Origin: an uncultured Bacilli bacterium
GTDB taxonomy: Bacteria > Bacillota_I > Bacilli_A > RF39 > UBA660
Length of the DNA stretch: 64,000 bases
Direction of reading: 5' to 3'
Assembly (NCBI GenBank): GCA_934097085.1
Contig: CAKONK010000009.1
Location: forward strand, 7,454 to 71,453
The translations under genes were made by a program, and so were the position numbers. Below are positions 33,661 through 42,482 of this stretch, piece after piece. Numbering within the stretch: the first letter of the stretch is position 1; every line of letters begins with the position of its first letter. The notes below the pieces were generated by a model. It made no database searches and was not told the origin of the DNA. It saw only the letters and a list, made by a program, of their open reading frames with translations.

Positions 33661-34683
33661 ATGAAAATTTTTAGTAATGAAATAGTATTTCGTGGTCACC
33701 CTGATAAAGTATGTGACCAAATTAGTGATGCACTTTTAGATGCATATTTAAGTGAAGATAAATCCTCACGATGTGGAATTGAAGTAATGGGAGGAAAAGG
33801 TAAAATATTTGTAACTGGTGAAGTTACAAGTAGTGCAAAGGTAGATGTTTCAAGTATAGTAAAAAGAGTTTTAAATGATGTTGGCTATGATGAAAATTAT
33901 GAGATAATTAATAATCTTGGTGTTCAAAGCATTGATATAGCACTTGGAACTAATGATAAAGTTCATGGTGCTGGTGATAATGGTATGATGTTTGGTTATG
34001 CTTGCCGTGATACTAAAGAGTATCTGCCTACCTCTATGGTAATACTTCAAAAACTTTCTATGATATATGATGAACTTAGAAAAAAAGATAAAAGATTCTT
34101 ACCAGATGGTAAGGCTCAAATAACTGGTTATTATGAAAATAATAAATTAGTTAAAATAAAAGACTTTGTAATTTGTTATCAAAATACTGAAGAAGAAAGA
34201 GATAAAACAGATGAAATATTAATTGATATTTGTAAAAGTATTTGTAATGAATACAACATTGAAGTTGAAAAATTTATTTTAAACCCAACAGGCAAATTTT
34301 TAATAGGCGGTTTTACTGGTGATGCAGGTCTTACTGGAAGAAAGATTGTAGTAGATTCTTATCAAGGCTTTGCTCCAGTAGGCGGAGGTGCTTTTTCTGG
34401 TAAAGACCCAAGTAAAGTTGATAGGTCTGGTGCTTATATGGCTAGAGTTATTGCAAAAGATATTTTAAAAAATAATAATAATTTAAAGTATGTTCTTGTT
34501 CAACTTTCTTATGCTATTGGTCTTAAAAATCCTCTTGCAATATATATAACTTCTGATAAGGGTAATTTAAAAGTACCTGATGATTTATATGAAAAATGCT
34601 CTGTTCAAAATATCATAAATTCATTAGATTTATTAAATGAAAAATATGAAAAAAGAGCAATGTTTGGTCATTTTAAAGATTGA
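33661..34683 (+). CDS. metK: S-adenosylmethionine synthetase (short form)
   Basis: 340 residues against about 385-400 in most bacteria. Catalytic motifs remain: GHPDKVCDQISDALLDAYL, GAGDNGMMFGYA and PTGKFLIGGFTGDAGLTGRK, then GGGAFSGKDPSKVDRSGAY. The first residues are MKIFSNEIVFRGHPDK rather than the usual FTSESVTEGHPDK, and C-terminal segments are trimmed. It makes SAM from methionine and ATP. GGAGTATAA is the RBS. SAM-I control supports the assignment. The gene ends with TGA. Confidence 0.93.
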   Translation: MKIFSNEIVFRGHPDKVCDQISDALLDAYLSEDKSSRCGIEVMGGKGKIFVTGEVTSSAKVDVSSIVKRVLNDVGYDENYEIINNLGVQSIDIALGTNDKVHGAGDNGMMFGYACRDTKEYLPTSMVILQKLSMIYDELRKKDKRFLPDGKAQITGYYENNKLVKIKDFVICYQNTEEERDKTDEILIDICKSICNEYNIEVEKFILNPTGKFLIGGFTGDAGLTGRKIVVDSYQGFAPVGGGAFSGKDPSKVDRSGAYMARVIAKDILKNNNNLKYVLVQLSYAIGLKNPLAIYITSDKGNLKVPDDLYEKCSVQNIINSLDLLNEKYEKRAMFGHFKD

Positions 34684-34696
34684 TTTTTTTGAACGC

Positions 34697-34768
34697 TAAT
34701 TAATTGCATCACTTTCCCTTTCAATTGCATCATTTTGTATAGTAATGATGCAATTGAATTAATTTATA
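34697..34768. repeat. Nested inverted repeat between metK and the phosphatase gene
   Basis: TTCAATTGCATCATT and AATGATGCAATTGAA form a 15-bp perfect stem around TTGTATAGT. A further AATTGCATCA copy upstream (near 34700) offers an alternative pairing. No T-run follows, so it is a weak terminator at best. The right arm includes TTGAAT (34754-34759), the likely -35 of the next gene. Confidence 0.7.
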
Positions 34769-34782
34769 AAAATTATTATAAT
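34754..34782 (+). promoter_or_regulatory. Promoter of the histidine phosphatase gene
   Basis: TTGAAT (34754-34759), 17-base spacer, TATAAT (34777-34782). The -35 lies in the right arm of the inverted repeat. Confidence 0.65.
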
Positions 34783-34808
34783 AAAGATAATTAGTGAAAG
34801 GAGTCAAT

Positions 34809-35348
34809 ATGAGCAAAATATATATAATTAGACATGGACAAACGGATTGGAATGTAAAGGGACTATTACAAGGTACCACGGATATCGAATTGAATGAAAC
34901 TGGTATCAAACAAGCAGAGGAACTTTCTAAAAAACTAGATTTAGATAAAATTGATATTTGTTTTTGTTCTCCTTTAAAAAGAACAAGACGAACAGCAAAA
35001 ATTTTACTTAAGAGTAAAGTAAAAGTGATTTATGATGATATGATAATTGAAAGAAGATTTGGGGATTATGAAGGTAAACAAGTGGACTTTGATTTAATTG
35101 TCACTCAATTTGATTACAAATTAAATGATAATTCTCATAACATTGAAAGTATTCAAGATTGTTTATTAAGAGCAAAAAAGTTTATAGACAAAATAAAAAA
35201 AGAGTATCCAAATAAAACAATTTTAATAATTTCGCATGGAAGCTTTATTAAAACACTTCATTATAATTTAATTGGGTATGATGAAAATACTGATTTCTTA
35301 TCATTTAATCCCCAAAATTGTACATTATATGAATATGAAATAGATTAG
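34809..35348 (+). CDS. Histidine phosphatase (phosphoglycerate mutase-like)
   Basis: 179 residues. The phosphohistidine motif RHGQTDWN is at residues 8-15, the second catalytic His is in ILIISHGSFIKTL, and an Arg-rich FCSPLKRTRRTA and ERRFGDYEG complete the active site. Members dephosphorylate small metabolites; the small size and GDYEG motif fit GpmB/PhoE-type phosphatases rather than glycolytic mutase. AAAGGAG selects the ATG at 34809 over an upstream GTG at 34794. Confidence 0.88.
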   Translation: MSKIYIIRHGQTDWNVKGLLQGTTDIELNETGIKQAEELSKKLDLDKIDICFCSPLKRTRRTAKILLKSKVKVIYDDMIIERRFGDYEGKQVDFDLIVTQFDYKLNDNSHNIESIQDCLLRAKKFIDKIKKEYPNKTILIISHGSFIKTLHYNLIGYDENTDFLSFNPQNCTLYEYEID

Positions 35349-35377
35349 TGGTTTATTGACTTAAATCACTTTTTTTA
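35347..35377 (+). terminator. Terminator with the next promoter -35 in its loop
   Basis: AGTGGTTTA (35347-35355) pairs with TAAATCACT (35362-35370), then a T-run. The loop region TTGACT is the -35 of the ABC-F promoter. Confidence 0.7.
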
Positions 35378-35384
35378 ATATAAT
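35356..35384 (+). promoter_or_regulatory. SigA promoter of the ABC-F gene
   Basis: TTGACT (35356-35361), 17-base spacer, TATAAT (35379-35384). Confidence 0.8.
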
Positions 35385-35407
35385 CTATTTGCAAAAGAGG
35401 TAAAAGT

Positions 35408-37036
35408 ATGAATATAGAACATTTATATATGTCATTTGGACTTCAGGAGATATTTAATGATGTATCTGTTCATTTTAATGATGATGATAAAGTTGGCATA
35501 GTTGGAGTAAATGGTGCAGGTAAATCAACATTATTTAATTTAATACTTGGAAATATTTCCCCAGACTCTGGGAAAATAACTGTAAAAAATAGAGATTTAA
35601 TAGGATATCTTCCCCAGGTAATTACTGATGAAATACCAAATGATGATATAACTGTTTTTGAATATTTACTTTTAGGAAGACCAATTCAAAAACTAAAGGA
35701 TAATATAACTTCTTTATATGAACAAATAGCAGTAGAAAAAGATGATAAAAAATTAAATTATCTTTTTAAAAAGATTACTAATAATCAAAATAAATTAGAG
35801 TATTATGATGAATATAATGCAGAAAGCATGCTTCTTAAAATAATAGATGGTATGAATATTGATGAAAAACTACTTGATTTAAAATTAAAAAATATTTCTG
35901 GAGGACAAAAATCAAAAGTTGCATTTGCAAGACTACTTTATTCAAAACCAGAAATTCTTTTACTTGATGAACCTACAAATCATCTTGATTTAGATACAAA
36001 AGATTATATTGAAAACACTATCAAAAATTATCATGGACTTGTACTTGTAATTTCTCATGACATTGATTTTTTAAATAGTGTTACAACAAAAACTTTATAT
36101 GTAGATAAAATAAAGAAGAATGTAGATCTTTATAATGGAAATTATGAAAAGTATCTAAAGATTAAAAGTGAAAAAGATAAAGCAAAAGAAAAACTTTATG
36201 AAAAACAAGTAAAAGAGGAAGAAAAGTTAAAAGGTATAATTAGTAAATATATTCGTGGTAATGAAAAGAAAGCAAATATTGCTAAAGATAGAATTAAGAA
36301 ATTAGAAAAACTTCAGAAAGAAAAAGTAGTACTTGAAAAAGCAAATAAATATACAAGATTTAATATTAAAATAAATGAAAAAAGTTATTTAACACCTTTA
36401 AAAGTTGAAAATCTAACATTTGGTTATACAAAAGATAATCTTTTATATCAAAATTTAACATTTGATTTAACCAGGGGAGAAAAACTTTTAGTAGTCGGTG
36501 AAAACGGTATTGGTAAAACAACTTTATTAAAACTTATTATGGGGCTTCTTACTCCAACCGAGGGAAACATCATAATTAATGATAAAACTACAATTTCTTA
36601 TTATGCTCAAGAACATGAGATACTTGATAATAGTAAATCAATATTAGATAATTTTACAGAGTTTAATTTAAGAGATTTTGAAATAAGAAAAATACTTGGA
36701 AGTTTTTTATTTTCTGGTGATGATATTTATAAAAAAGTAGAGGTTTTATCTCCGGGTGAAAGGTCAAGAGTTGCACTTGCTAAAGTTGCTTTAAAAGGTG
36801 CAAATACACTTTTACTTGATGAACCAACAAACCATTTAGATCCAATGACACAAGTTATTATTGCTGATACTTTTAAAACTTTTGAAGGCACAATGCTTGT
36901 GGTTTCCCATAATCTTGATTTTGTTGATAACCTTGGCATTTCAAGGATGCTTTTACTTCCAACTGGTAAAATAGTTTATTATGACAGAGATATTGTATAT
37001 CATTATGAAATGATTAATGAGGAAACAAAAAAATAA
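35408..37036 (+). CDS. ABC-F family ribosome-associated ATPase
   Basis: 542 residues with two ATPase domains and no membrane segments. Domain 1: GVNGAGKST, ISGGQKSKVAFARLL, ILLLDEPTNHLD. Domain 2: GENGIGKTT, LSPGERSRVALAKVAL, TLLLDEPTNHLD. Between them is the charged helical linker (P-site tRNA interaction motif, about 240-320) that defines ABC-F. These proteins act on ribosomes, either as translation factors or as antibiotic protection proteins. The C-terminal extension is short, as in EttA/YdiF-like housekeeping members. RBS AGAGGT. Confidence 0.92.
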   Translation: MNIEHLYMSFGLQEIFNDVSVHFNDDDKVGIVGVNGAGKSTLFNLILGNISPDSGKITVKNRDLIGYLPQVITDEIPNDDITVFEYLLLGRPIQKLKDNITSLYEQIAVEKDDKKLNYLFKKITNNQNKLEYYDEYNAESMLLKIIDGMNIDEKLLDLKLKNISGGQKSKVAFARLLYSKPEILLLDEPTNHLDLDTKDYIENTIKNYHGLVLVISHDIDFLNSVTTKTLYVDKIKKNVDLYNGNYEKYLKIKSEKDKAKEKLYEKQVKEEEKLKGIISKYIRGNEKKANIAKDRIKKLEKLQKEKVVLEKANKYTRFNIKINEKSYLTPLKVENLTFGYTKDNLLYQNLTFDLTRGEKLLVVGENGIGKTTLLKLIMGLLTPTEGNIIINDKTTISYYAQEHEILDNSKSILDNFTEFNLRDFEIRKILGSFLFSGDDIYKKVEVLSPGERSRVALAKVALKGANTLLLDEPTNHLDPMTQVIIADTFKTFEGTMLVVSHNLDFVDNLGISRMLLLPTGKIVYYDRDIVYHYEMINEETKK

Positions 37037-37077
37037 TTTGCATATTATTGGAATCAAAAATAATATTTATAAAAATG

Positions 37078-37083
37078 CTATAA
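37078..37083 (+). promoter_or_regulatory. Extended -10 promoter of the 37112 gene
   Basis: TGCTATAAT, hexamer at 37078-37083. Confidence 0.6.
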
Positions 37084-37111
37084 TGTGATAAACTTATAAT
37101 AAGAGGTATTT

Positions 37112-38584
37112 ATGATAGCATATGAAAGTGAAGTAACTAAGCAAAGTGTTGCATTTTATGATAAGTTAAAGGATTTTTATTCTAATGCAAAAGCTGAGGG
37201 ATTCATTACGGGAACATTTGATGAAACTTTTAAAGACAATAGTTCAAAAATAGATTTTATTGCTAATCTTATGGATTTAGATATTGAGGGCAAATTATCC
37301 TCGAGGATGCACTTGTTACTTTCTGAAAATTATGAATTTTTTATAAATTTTATAAATGGAAAGTCTAGTGAAAAACCACTTGTTGTTCCAAATAGTATAA
37401 TGAATAAAATAACTGAAAATAGAGAAATACCTAAAGAAGATAATCTTTATTCTCAAGAAGAACTTATGTATTTATTAGATATAATTGAACGTAATTATAA
37501 TATGTGTCAAAATAACTTTGCAAATAAAACCATGTATATTAAACTTCCTAATGAAAGCTTGCATCATGATATTTACGAAGTACTAGAAATAAGAGATGAT
37601 AATATTGCTCATTTACTTGGTCTAACAAGTGAAACTTCTTCCTTAACAAGTTTTTATGTATCATTAACTAATGATAATAAACCTGCTCAAAATATTGCAA
37701 AATTCTTTTTGAGTAACGAAGGTAAGCAAATACTTATAGATGAATATAATAAAAATGTAGAATTTATTAAAAATTTTAAATCAACTGATTTTAACTTTTT
37801 TAAAAGTGAATTTAAAAAAACTTTTGGTTATGATTATCCATTATTTGAATTAAATAAATTGTTAATAAAAAATGTAAGTCTTTTTGATTATGAAAGATTA
37901 AATTTTAGTGAAGTTATTGTGGACCATATAGATGATAATATTAGTTGCGATTTATATATTCCACATTACAATGGTGATTTTAAATCTTCTTCTATAAAGT
38001 ATACTTCTCAAATTAAAGATGTACTTGATACTTATTTTTTGTTTTCTAACTTAACAAAAGAAAAACAGTCAATGGTGGAAGTTCAGTTTCCAGAATATAA
38101 AAACTTTTTTGCAAATAAAAATATAATTGAGGCATTACAAAAGAATTTAAGTTATGATTTTATGGAGAAGTTTAGAATAACAAATCACGATTTAATGAAA
38201 CAAATTAAAAATATAAAAAATTATATAATTTCCTTAAGTGACTATGATTTATCATTAATAGGTTTTGGCACAAAAAGGATGCATTCAATTTCTGATGGTA
38301 AAACTTTGGTATTTGAAAAAATATGCAAAACTATTATTACAGAGAAAACTCCGAATATACTAGAAAAATATTTAAAAGATGGAAGAATATATTTTATTGA
38401 TGTAATTTTATCTGGAAATGGACAAGTCCTTAAAATTAGTAATTCTAGTGAGGAACTTGCATTTTATGAAAGACATTTAGAAAGTACTAAATATTCTGCA
38501 CTTTATGAAAAATTGAAAAGTTTAAATAATAAAAAAGCGAATTATGATTTATTCTTAGAAAAAAATTATGGTAAGACTAGATAG
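37112..38584 (+). CDS. Uncharacterised protein, possible PBECR4-like nuclease domain
   Basis: 490 residues, soluble, no signal peptide. Around residues 145-180 the sequence HDIYEVLEIRDDNIAHLLGL resembles, from memory, the PBECR4-type (phage barnase-EndoU-colicin-RelE-like) segment that ends with (H/F)LLGL; this is a weak match. The rest is helical and Lys/Asn-rich. The C-terminus has FYERHLESTKYSALYEKL. It has an RBS (AGAGGT) and its own promoter, and is followed by a terminator, so it is an independent gene. No function is assigned. Confidence 0.5.
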   Translation: MIAYESEVTKQSVAFYDKLKDFYSNAKAEGFITGTFDETFKDNSSKIDFIANLMDLDIEGKLSSRMHLLLSENYEFFINFINGKSSEKPLVVPNSIMNKITENREIPKEDNLYSQEELMYLLDIIERNYNMCQNNFANKTMYIKLPNESLHHDIYEVLEIRDDNIAHLLGLTSETSSLTSFYVSLTNDNKPAQNIAKFFLSNEGKQILIDEYNKNVEFIKNFKSTDFNFFKSEFKKTFGYDYPLFELNKLLIKNVSLFDYERLNFSEVIVDHIDDNISCDLYIPHYNGDFKSSSIKYTSQIKDVLDTYFLFSNLTKEKQSMVEVQFPEYKNFFANKNIIEALQKNLSYDFMEKFRITNHDLMKQIKNIKNYIISLSDYDLSLIGFGTKRMHSISDGKTLVFEKICKTIITEKTPNILEKYLKDGRIYFIDVILSGNGQVLKISNSSEELAFYERHLESTKYSALYEKLKSLNNKKANYDLFLEKNYGKTR

Positions 38585-38597
38585 TTTTGCTTTTTTT
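38571..38597 (+). terminator. Terminator of the 37112 gene
   Basis: GTAAGACTA and TAGTTTTGC pair (two G-T pairs), then TTTTTTT. Almost the same sequence terminates the gene at 40665 (42434-42467). Confidence 0.7.
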
Positions 38598-38609
38598 GTT
38601 TACATATTT

Positions 38610-38638
38610 TTGACATTTTGTATAAAAAGTGGTAAAAT
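38610..38638 (+). promoter_or_regulatory. SigA promoter of the AMP-binding enzyme gene
   Basis: TTGACA (38610-38615), 17-base spacer, TAAAAT (38633-38638). Confidence 0.75.
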
Positions 38639-38661
38639 TATCGTAGTTAAGGGGGAAGACT

Positions 38662-40605
38662 ATGATTGATGAATTAAACAATCAAATTGAAACAATGATT
38701 TTAAATAAAAAAACTTCAGAAATAGGATATGCTATTTCTAAAAAAATATCAAAAAAAGCAAGAATGGCTTTAATAGATTTAGAATTTAATCATAATAATT
38801 CTTGGTCTGTAGAAATGTTTCTAAAAAATAAAAATAAACTTGATAATAATGTTTTATTTTATCGTGGTAATAAAATTAACGGTTATGAATTTTGGACAAA
38901 TGTTTATAAGTTTTGTAAATCATTTAAAGAAATGGGAATAACTAAAGGCAGTGAAGTACCGGTTATGGTTTCAAATAGTCCCGAATTTATTTATAGTTTA
39001 ACTGCTTTAAATATGATAGGTGCAGTTTCTAATATTGTTGGTGAATGGTTTGCTGAAGACTATCTAGTCGATATTATTAGAGATACAAAATCGAAAGTTA
39101 TTTTAGTATCTGATGATATTAATGAAAAAATGCAAAATGCTATTGTAAGAAGTCCACAGATTGAAAAGATTATAACATTTTCTTTAACTGATTCTTTACC
39201 AAAAAATAAAGATGGAAATCATTATAATCCTTATGCTGAAATAGATGATAAGTTTGGACACTTTAAAAATAATGTTTTACTTTTTAAGGATAAATTTGGT
39301 GAAAAGATAGTTACAAAAGATGAATTTTTGGAAAAAGGCAAGGCTTATGAAGACGGTGTTGTCGAAGATATGTCCTTATCTGATTTATGCCAAATAACTT
39401 ATACAAGTGGTACAACAAAACCTGGTTATCCAAAAGGATGTAAGCATAGTAATAGAAATTATTTAGCTTTAGCAAGATTTAAATGTTCTGATGTATCTCC
39501 AATGCCAACGATGAAAAAATTAAGCGTACTTGCACATTTACCAAGTTATACTCAAACAGTAATGTCAACAGCTTATACAGATCCACTTTATATGGGGTGG
39601 ACTATAGCTTGTGAACCATATTATGATATTAATTTTTATCCATATTCATTACTTATTAATAAACCTAATTATACAGTAGAAACACCTGAATATGAAAAAT
39701 ACGTAGCAAAATTACTTGATAAAGATGAAAATTGGAAAACCGTTAAAATGCCATTTCGTGTTTGTGTTTGTATTGCTGGTCAAGAATTATCAACAGGTTT
39801 AGAAAAATATTTAAATATTATTTCAAGAAAACACAAATATGGAGTTGAAAAATTACCTTTCCCATTTGCACCAGTTAAAATGACTATAGCCGGAGGTACT
39901 ACAGAAAATGGTGGATTCTTGGTAACTTTATTTAAAAATTTACAAGAAAAAAGACTTGATTATTTAATTAAAAATAAAAATATTAATTTAATGTCAATCG
40001 GACTTGCTGATGCTAGAGTATTAAATAATGATGGTAAACCTTGTAAACCATACGAAAGAGGAATGCTTTATGTGGACACACCCACTAACCAAATTGGTTA
40101 TGTAAACGAAGAGTTTAATAAAGATAGAGAAGTAGTAGCTGATGATGGTGTAAAACTAATGAGTACTGGTACATATGCATATCAAGATGAATTTGGAACA
40201 TTTAGAATGCTTGATAGACCAGGAAGTGATATTACTTTAGAAAATGGAGAAAGTATACCATTTTATGTAATAAATGATCTTATTAGACTAGATACAAAAA
40301 ATATAATGGAGTCTTACATAGTTAAGCTTTCTGATAATGAATTAGTTTGTCATATTGAAAAACAACCAAATTCTAAAAAATCTGATGAACAATTAGTTAA
40401 TGAAATTAGAACTAGATTAAGTGGAAAAATTGATGAATGTATTTTAGATAATATGTTTTTAAGATTCAGAACTTTTGAAGAAGGGTTCCCCGTGGCTGGA
40501 AGTGGAAAAACTGATTTAATTACACTTGCTAATGAAGATATTTCAAATAAAGTATACAAACTTAATGAAGAAAAAAATCTAACAAGAAAATTAGAAAAAA
40601 GATGA
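38662..40605 (+). CDS. AMP-binding (ANL superfamily) acyl-adenylate enzyme
   Basis: 647 residues. Adenylation core: LCQITYTSGTTKPGYPKGCKH is the phosphate-binding P-loop; MTIAGGTTENGG and LMSTGTYAYQDEFGTFRMLDR hold the adenine and ribose contacts. The C-terminal flap ends with VAGSGKTDL, where the catalytic Lys is expected. This is an acyl-CoA synthetase or carrier-protein ligase type enzyme with extra N-terminal sequence. No acyl carrier protein, thioesterase or synthase gene is adjacent, so the substrate stays unknown. RBS AGGGGGAAG. Ends in TGA inside a terminator hairpin. Confidence 0.85.
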   Translation: MIDELNNQIETMILNKKTSEIGYAISKKISKKARMALIDLEFNHNNSWSVEMFLKNKNKLDNNVLFYRGNKINGYEFWTNVYKFCKSFKEMGITKGSEVPVMVSNSPEFIYSLTALNMIGAVSNIVGEWFAEDYLVDIIRDTKSKVILVSDDINEKMQNAIVRSPQIEKIITFSLTDSLPKNKDGNHYNPYAEIDDKFGHFKNNVLLFKDKFGEKIVTKDEFLEKGKAYEDGVVEDMSLSDLCQITYTSGTTKPGYPKGCKHSNRNYLALARFKCSDVSPMPTMKKLSVLAHLPSYTQTVMSTAYTDPLYMGWTIACEPYYDINFYPYSLLINKPNYTVETPEYEKYVAKLLDKDENWKTVKMPFRVCVCIAGQELSTGLEKYLNIISRKHKYGVEKLPFPFAPVKMTIAGGTTENGGFLVTLFKNLQEKRLDYLIKNKNINLMSIGLADARVLNNDGKPCKPYERGMLYVDTPTNQIGYVNEEFNKDREVVADDGVKLMSTGTYAYQDEFGTFRMLDRPGSDITLENGESIPFYVINDLIRLDTKNIMESYIVKLSDNELVCHIEKQPNSKKSDEQLVNEIRTRLSGKIDECILDNMFLRFRTFEEGFPVAGSGKTDLITLANEDISNKVYKLNEEKNLTRKLEKR

Positions 40606-40634
40606 GAAAAAATATAAATTCTCATTTTTTTATG
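40600..40634 (+). terminator. Terminator of the AMP-binding enzyme gene
   Basis: ATGAGAA (40602-40608) and TTCTCAT (40619-40625), then TTTTTTTAT; it overlaps the TGA stop. Confidence 0.8.
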
Positions 40635-40664
40635 ATAAAATTAATATATGAGGAGTTGATTTAA

Positions 40665-42428
40665 GTGAACCTACTATGGATTTTGGTATTAACAAGTGTT
40701 TTTTCCTTAACATTAAACATTTTGTTTTTTTCAAAAAAACATATACCAACATCAGAAAATAAAATTTTTTCCATATTATTAATAACAAATTTTTTTGGAT
40801 TATTAATGGAATTATTTACTAAACTATTTACTTTATATTTTAGTAAGCCTAATCAACTAGTCTATATTTTTACTAGGATTTATTTAATATATATAATTAT
40901 GTTCTTTTCGGTTTTTAATATCTATGTTTTGCTATATTGTATTAATAATAAAGATAAATATATTATGTATTATAAAATTTCAAATATTATATTTTATTTA
41001 TTATCATTTATTTCAATATTTTTACCATTATCAATAAAAAAAGGATATGCCACTGGAATTGCTGTTAATTATATGTATTTAGTTACAGTAATTACGACTT
41101 GTATTTGGATATTATTATTAGTTAAGTACTTTGATAAAACTAAATTTTCTAAAACATTACCACTTTTATTATTAATTATATTTGGTTCACTTGCTGGTTT
41201 GATACAATTTTTTAATCCATCCATAACTTTAGCAACTTGTTTACATTTTTATGTATTATTTATAATGTATCATACTATTGAAAATCCGGATTTAAAACTT
41301 TTAAATGAGTATAGTCAAAATAAAGAACTCGTGGAAAGTAATATAGAGTCAAAAATAAATATGTTATTTAAAGTGTCCGAAGATGTTAAATCTCCATTGA
41401 AGAATATAAAGAAAAATGCAATAAATATATTAAATGTAAATAAAAAAATAGAAAAAGATGATTATGCCAAGAAAATATATAATGAATCTAATGATGTTTT
41501 AAATGATATTAATGAAGTCTTTAATGTTTCCTCAATAGATAATAGTAAAGTTAAAATAGTGGATACCACATTTAATATTTATAACTTATATGATGAAATA
41601 ATATATATTATTAAAAATAAAATAAATGAAAATACCGATTTTAAATACAGTATTACAGATACTATTCCAAGAAAATTATATGGCGACAATGTTAGAATAA
41701 AACAAATTATAGTGGCACTATTATTAAATAGTATTTCAGACAAAGAGGGCATTATTGATTTAGATATTTATGAAATTGTTAAAAATGATATATGTAGACT
41801 AGTAATTATAGTTCAAAGTTCATATATAAAACTTGACTTAAGTGAAATAAATAATATTTTAAATAGCAATGTTAATATCACTAATGATTTAGAAAAATAT
41901 GATATTTCTTTAAAAGATGTAAAAAAATTAATCGATGTTATCGGAGGAACACTTCTTATAAATGATAATGATGGTATGTTGAGTTTTAAGATAATTATTA
42001 ATGAGGAAATTAAAACTAAAAAAGGTACTGATAATCTTGATTTAATAGCAAATAGGTTAACTAATAAAAAAAGAGTTTTATTAGCTAGTGATGATTATTT
42101 AGAACTTTCTACATTTACAAATATACTTAAGAAAAATAATTTTACTGTAGATACAGTAATGTATTATAAAGATATAACATCAAAATTAAATGGAAAAACG
42201 AAATATGATTTATTAATAATTGATGATGAAATAAATGATGAAAGTGCAGTTTCTATTATAAAAGAAATTAATAAATTAAAGATAAATCATCTTATAAAAA
42301 TTGTACTACTTGATAATGATAAAGAGTTAATAAAAAAACATTATTTAGAGAATAATGCATTTGATGATTACATATTTAAATCTAATTTTAAAGAAGGATT
42401 AAAAAAATTTACTACAAAATATAAATAG
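40665..42428 (+). CDS. Seven-TM histidine-kinase-like protein with receiver domain, kinase core degenerate
   Basis: 587 residues from a GTG with AGGAG upstream. About seven transmembrane helices (residues 1-205), a helical DHp-like region, an ATPase-like region and a C-terminal receiver domain (about 465-587). The H-box that should read S-H-E-[IL]-R-T-P-L is SEDVKSPLKNI, so the phospho-accepting His is missing. The N-box is recognisable (GDNVRIKQIIVALLLNSI), but the G1 and G2 glycines are absent (IVQSSYIKLDL; DISLKDVKKLIDV). The receiver keeps the acidic pair (LLASDDYLE) and an acceptor Asp in DLLIIDDEINDE. So it is a membrane sensor that cannot autophosphorylate in the usual way. No partner gene is adjacent. 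Confidence 0.65.
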   Translation: MNLLWILVLTSVFSLTLNILFFSKKHIPTSENKIFSILLITNFFGLLMELFTKLFTLYFSKPNQLVYIFTRIYLIYIIMFFSVFNIYVLLYCINNKDKYIMYYKISNIIFYLLSFISIFLPLSIKKGYATGIAVNYMYLVTVITTCIWILLLVKYFDKTKFSKTLPLLLLIIFGSLAGLIQFFNPSITLATCLHFYVLFIMYHTIENPDLKLLNEYSQNKELVESNIESKINMLFKVSEDVKSPLKNIKKNAINILNVNKKIEKDDYAKKIYNESNDVLNDINEVFNVSSIDNSKVKIVDTTFNIYNLYDEIIYIIKNKINENTDFKYSITDTIPRKLYGDNVRIKQIIVALLLNSISDKEGIIDLDIYEIVKNDICRLVIIVQSSYIKLDLSEINNILNSNVNITNDLEKYDISLKDVKKLIDVIGGTLLINDNDGMLSFKIIINEEIKTKKGTDNLDLIANRLTNKKRVLLASDDYLELSTFTNILKKNNFTVDTVMYYKDITSKLNGKTKYDLLIIDDEINDESAVSIIKEINKLKINHLIKIVLLDNDKELIKKHYLENNAFDDYIFKSNFKEGLKKFTTKYK

Positions 42429-42433
42429 AAATT

Positions 42434-42467
42434 TTGGTAAGACTAGGTAGTTTTATCAATTTTTTTA
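42434..42467 (+). terminator. Terminator of the kinase-like gene
   Basis: TGGTAAGACTA and TAGTTTTATCA pair (two G-T pairs), followed by a T-run. It resembles the element at 38571. Confidence 0.7.
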
Positions 42468-42470
42468 TGC

Positions 42471-42476
42471 TATACT
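42471..42476 (+). promoter_or_regulatory. Extended -10 six bases before the addB ATG
   Basis: TGC-TATACT, hexamer at 42471-42476; ATG at 42483. There is no room for a leader or RBS. Confidence 0.55.
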
Positions 42477-42482
42477 TATTTT

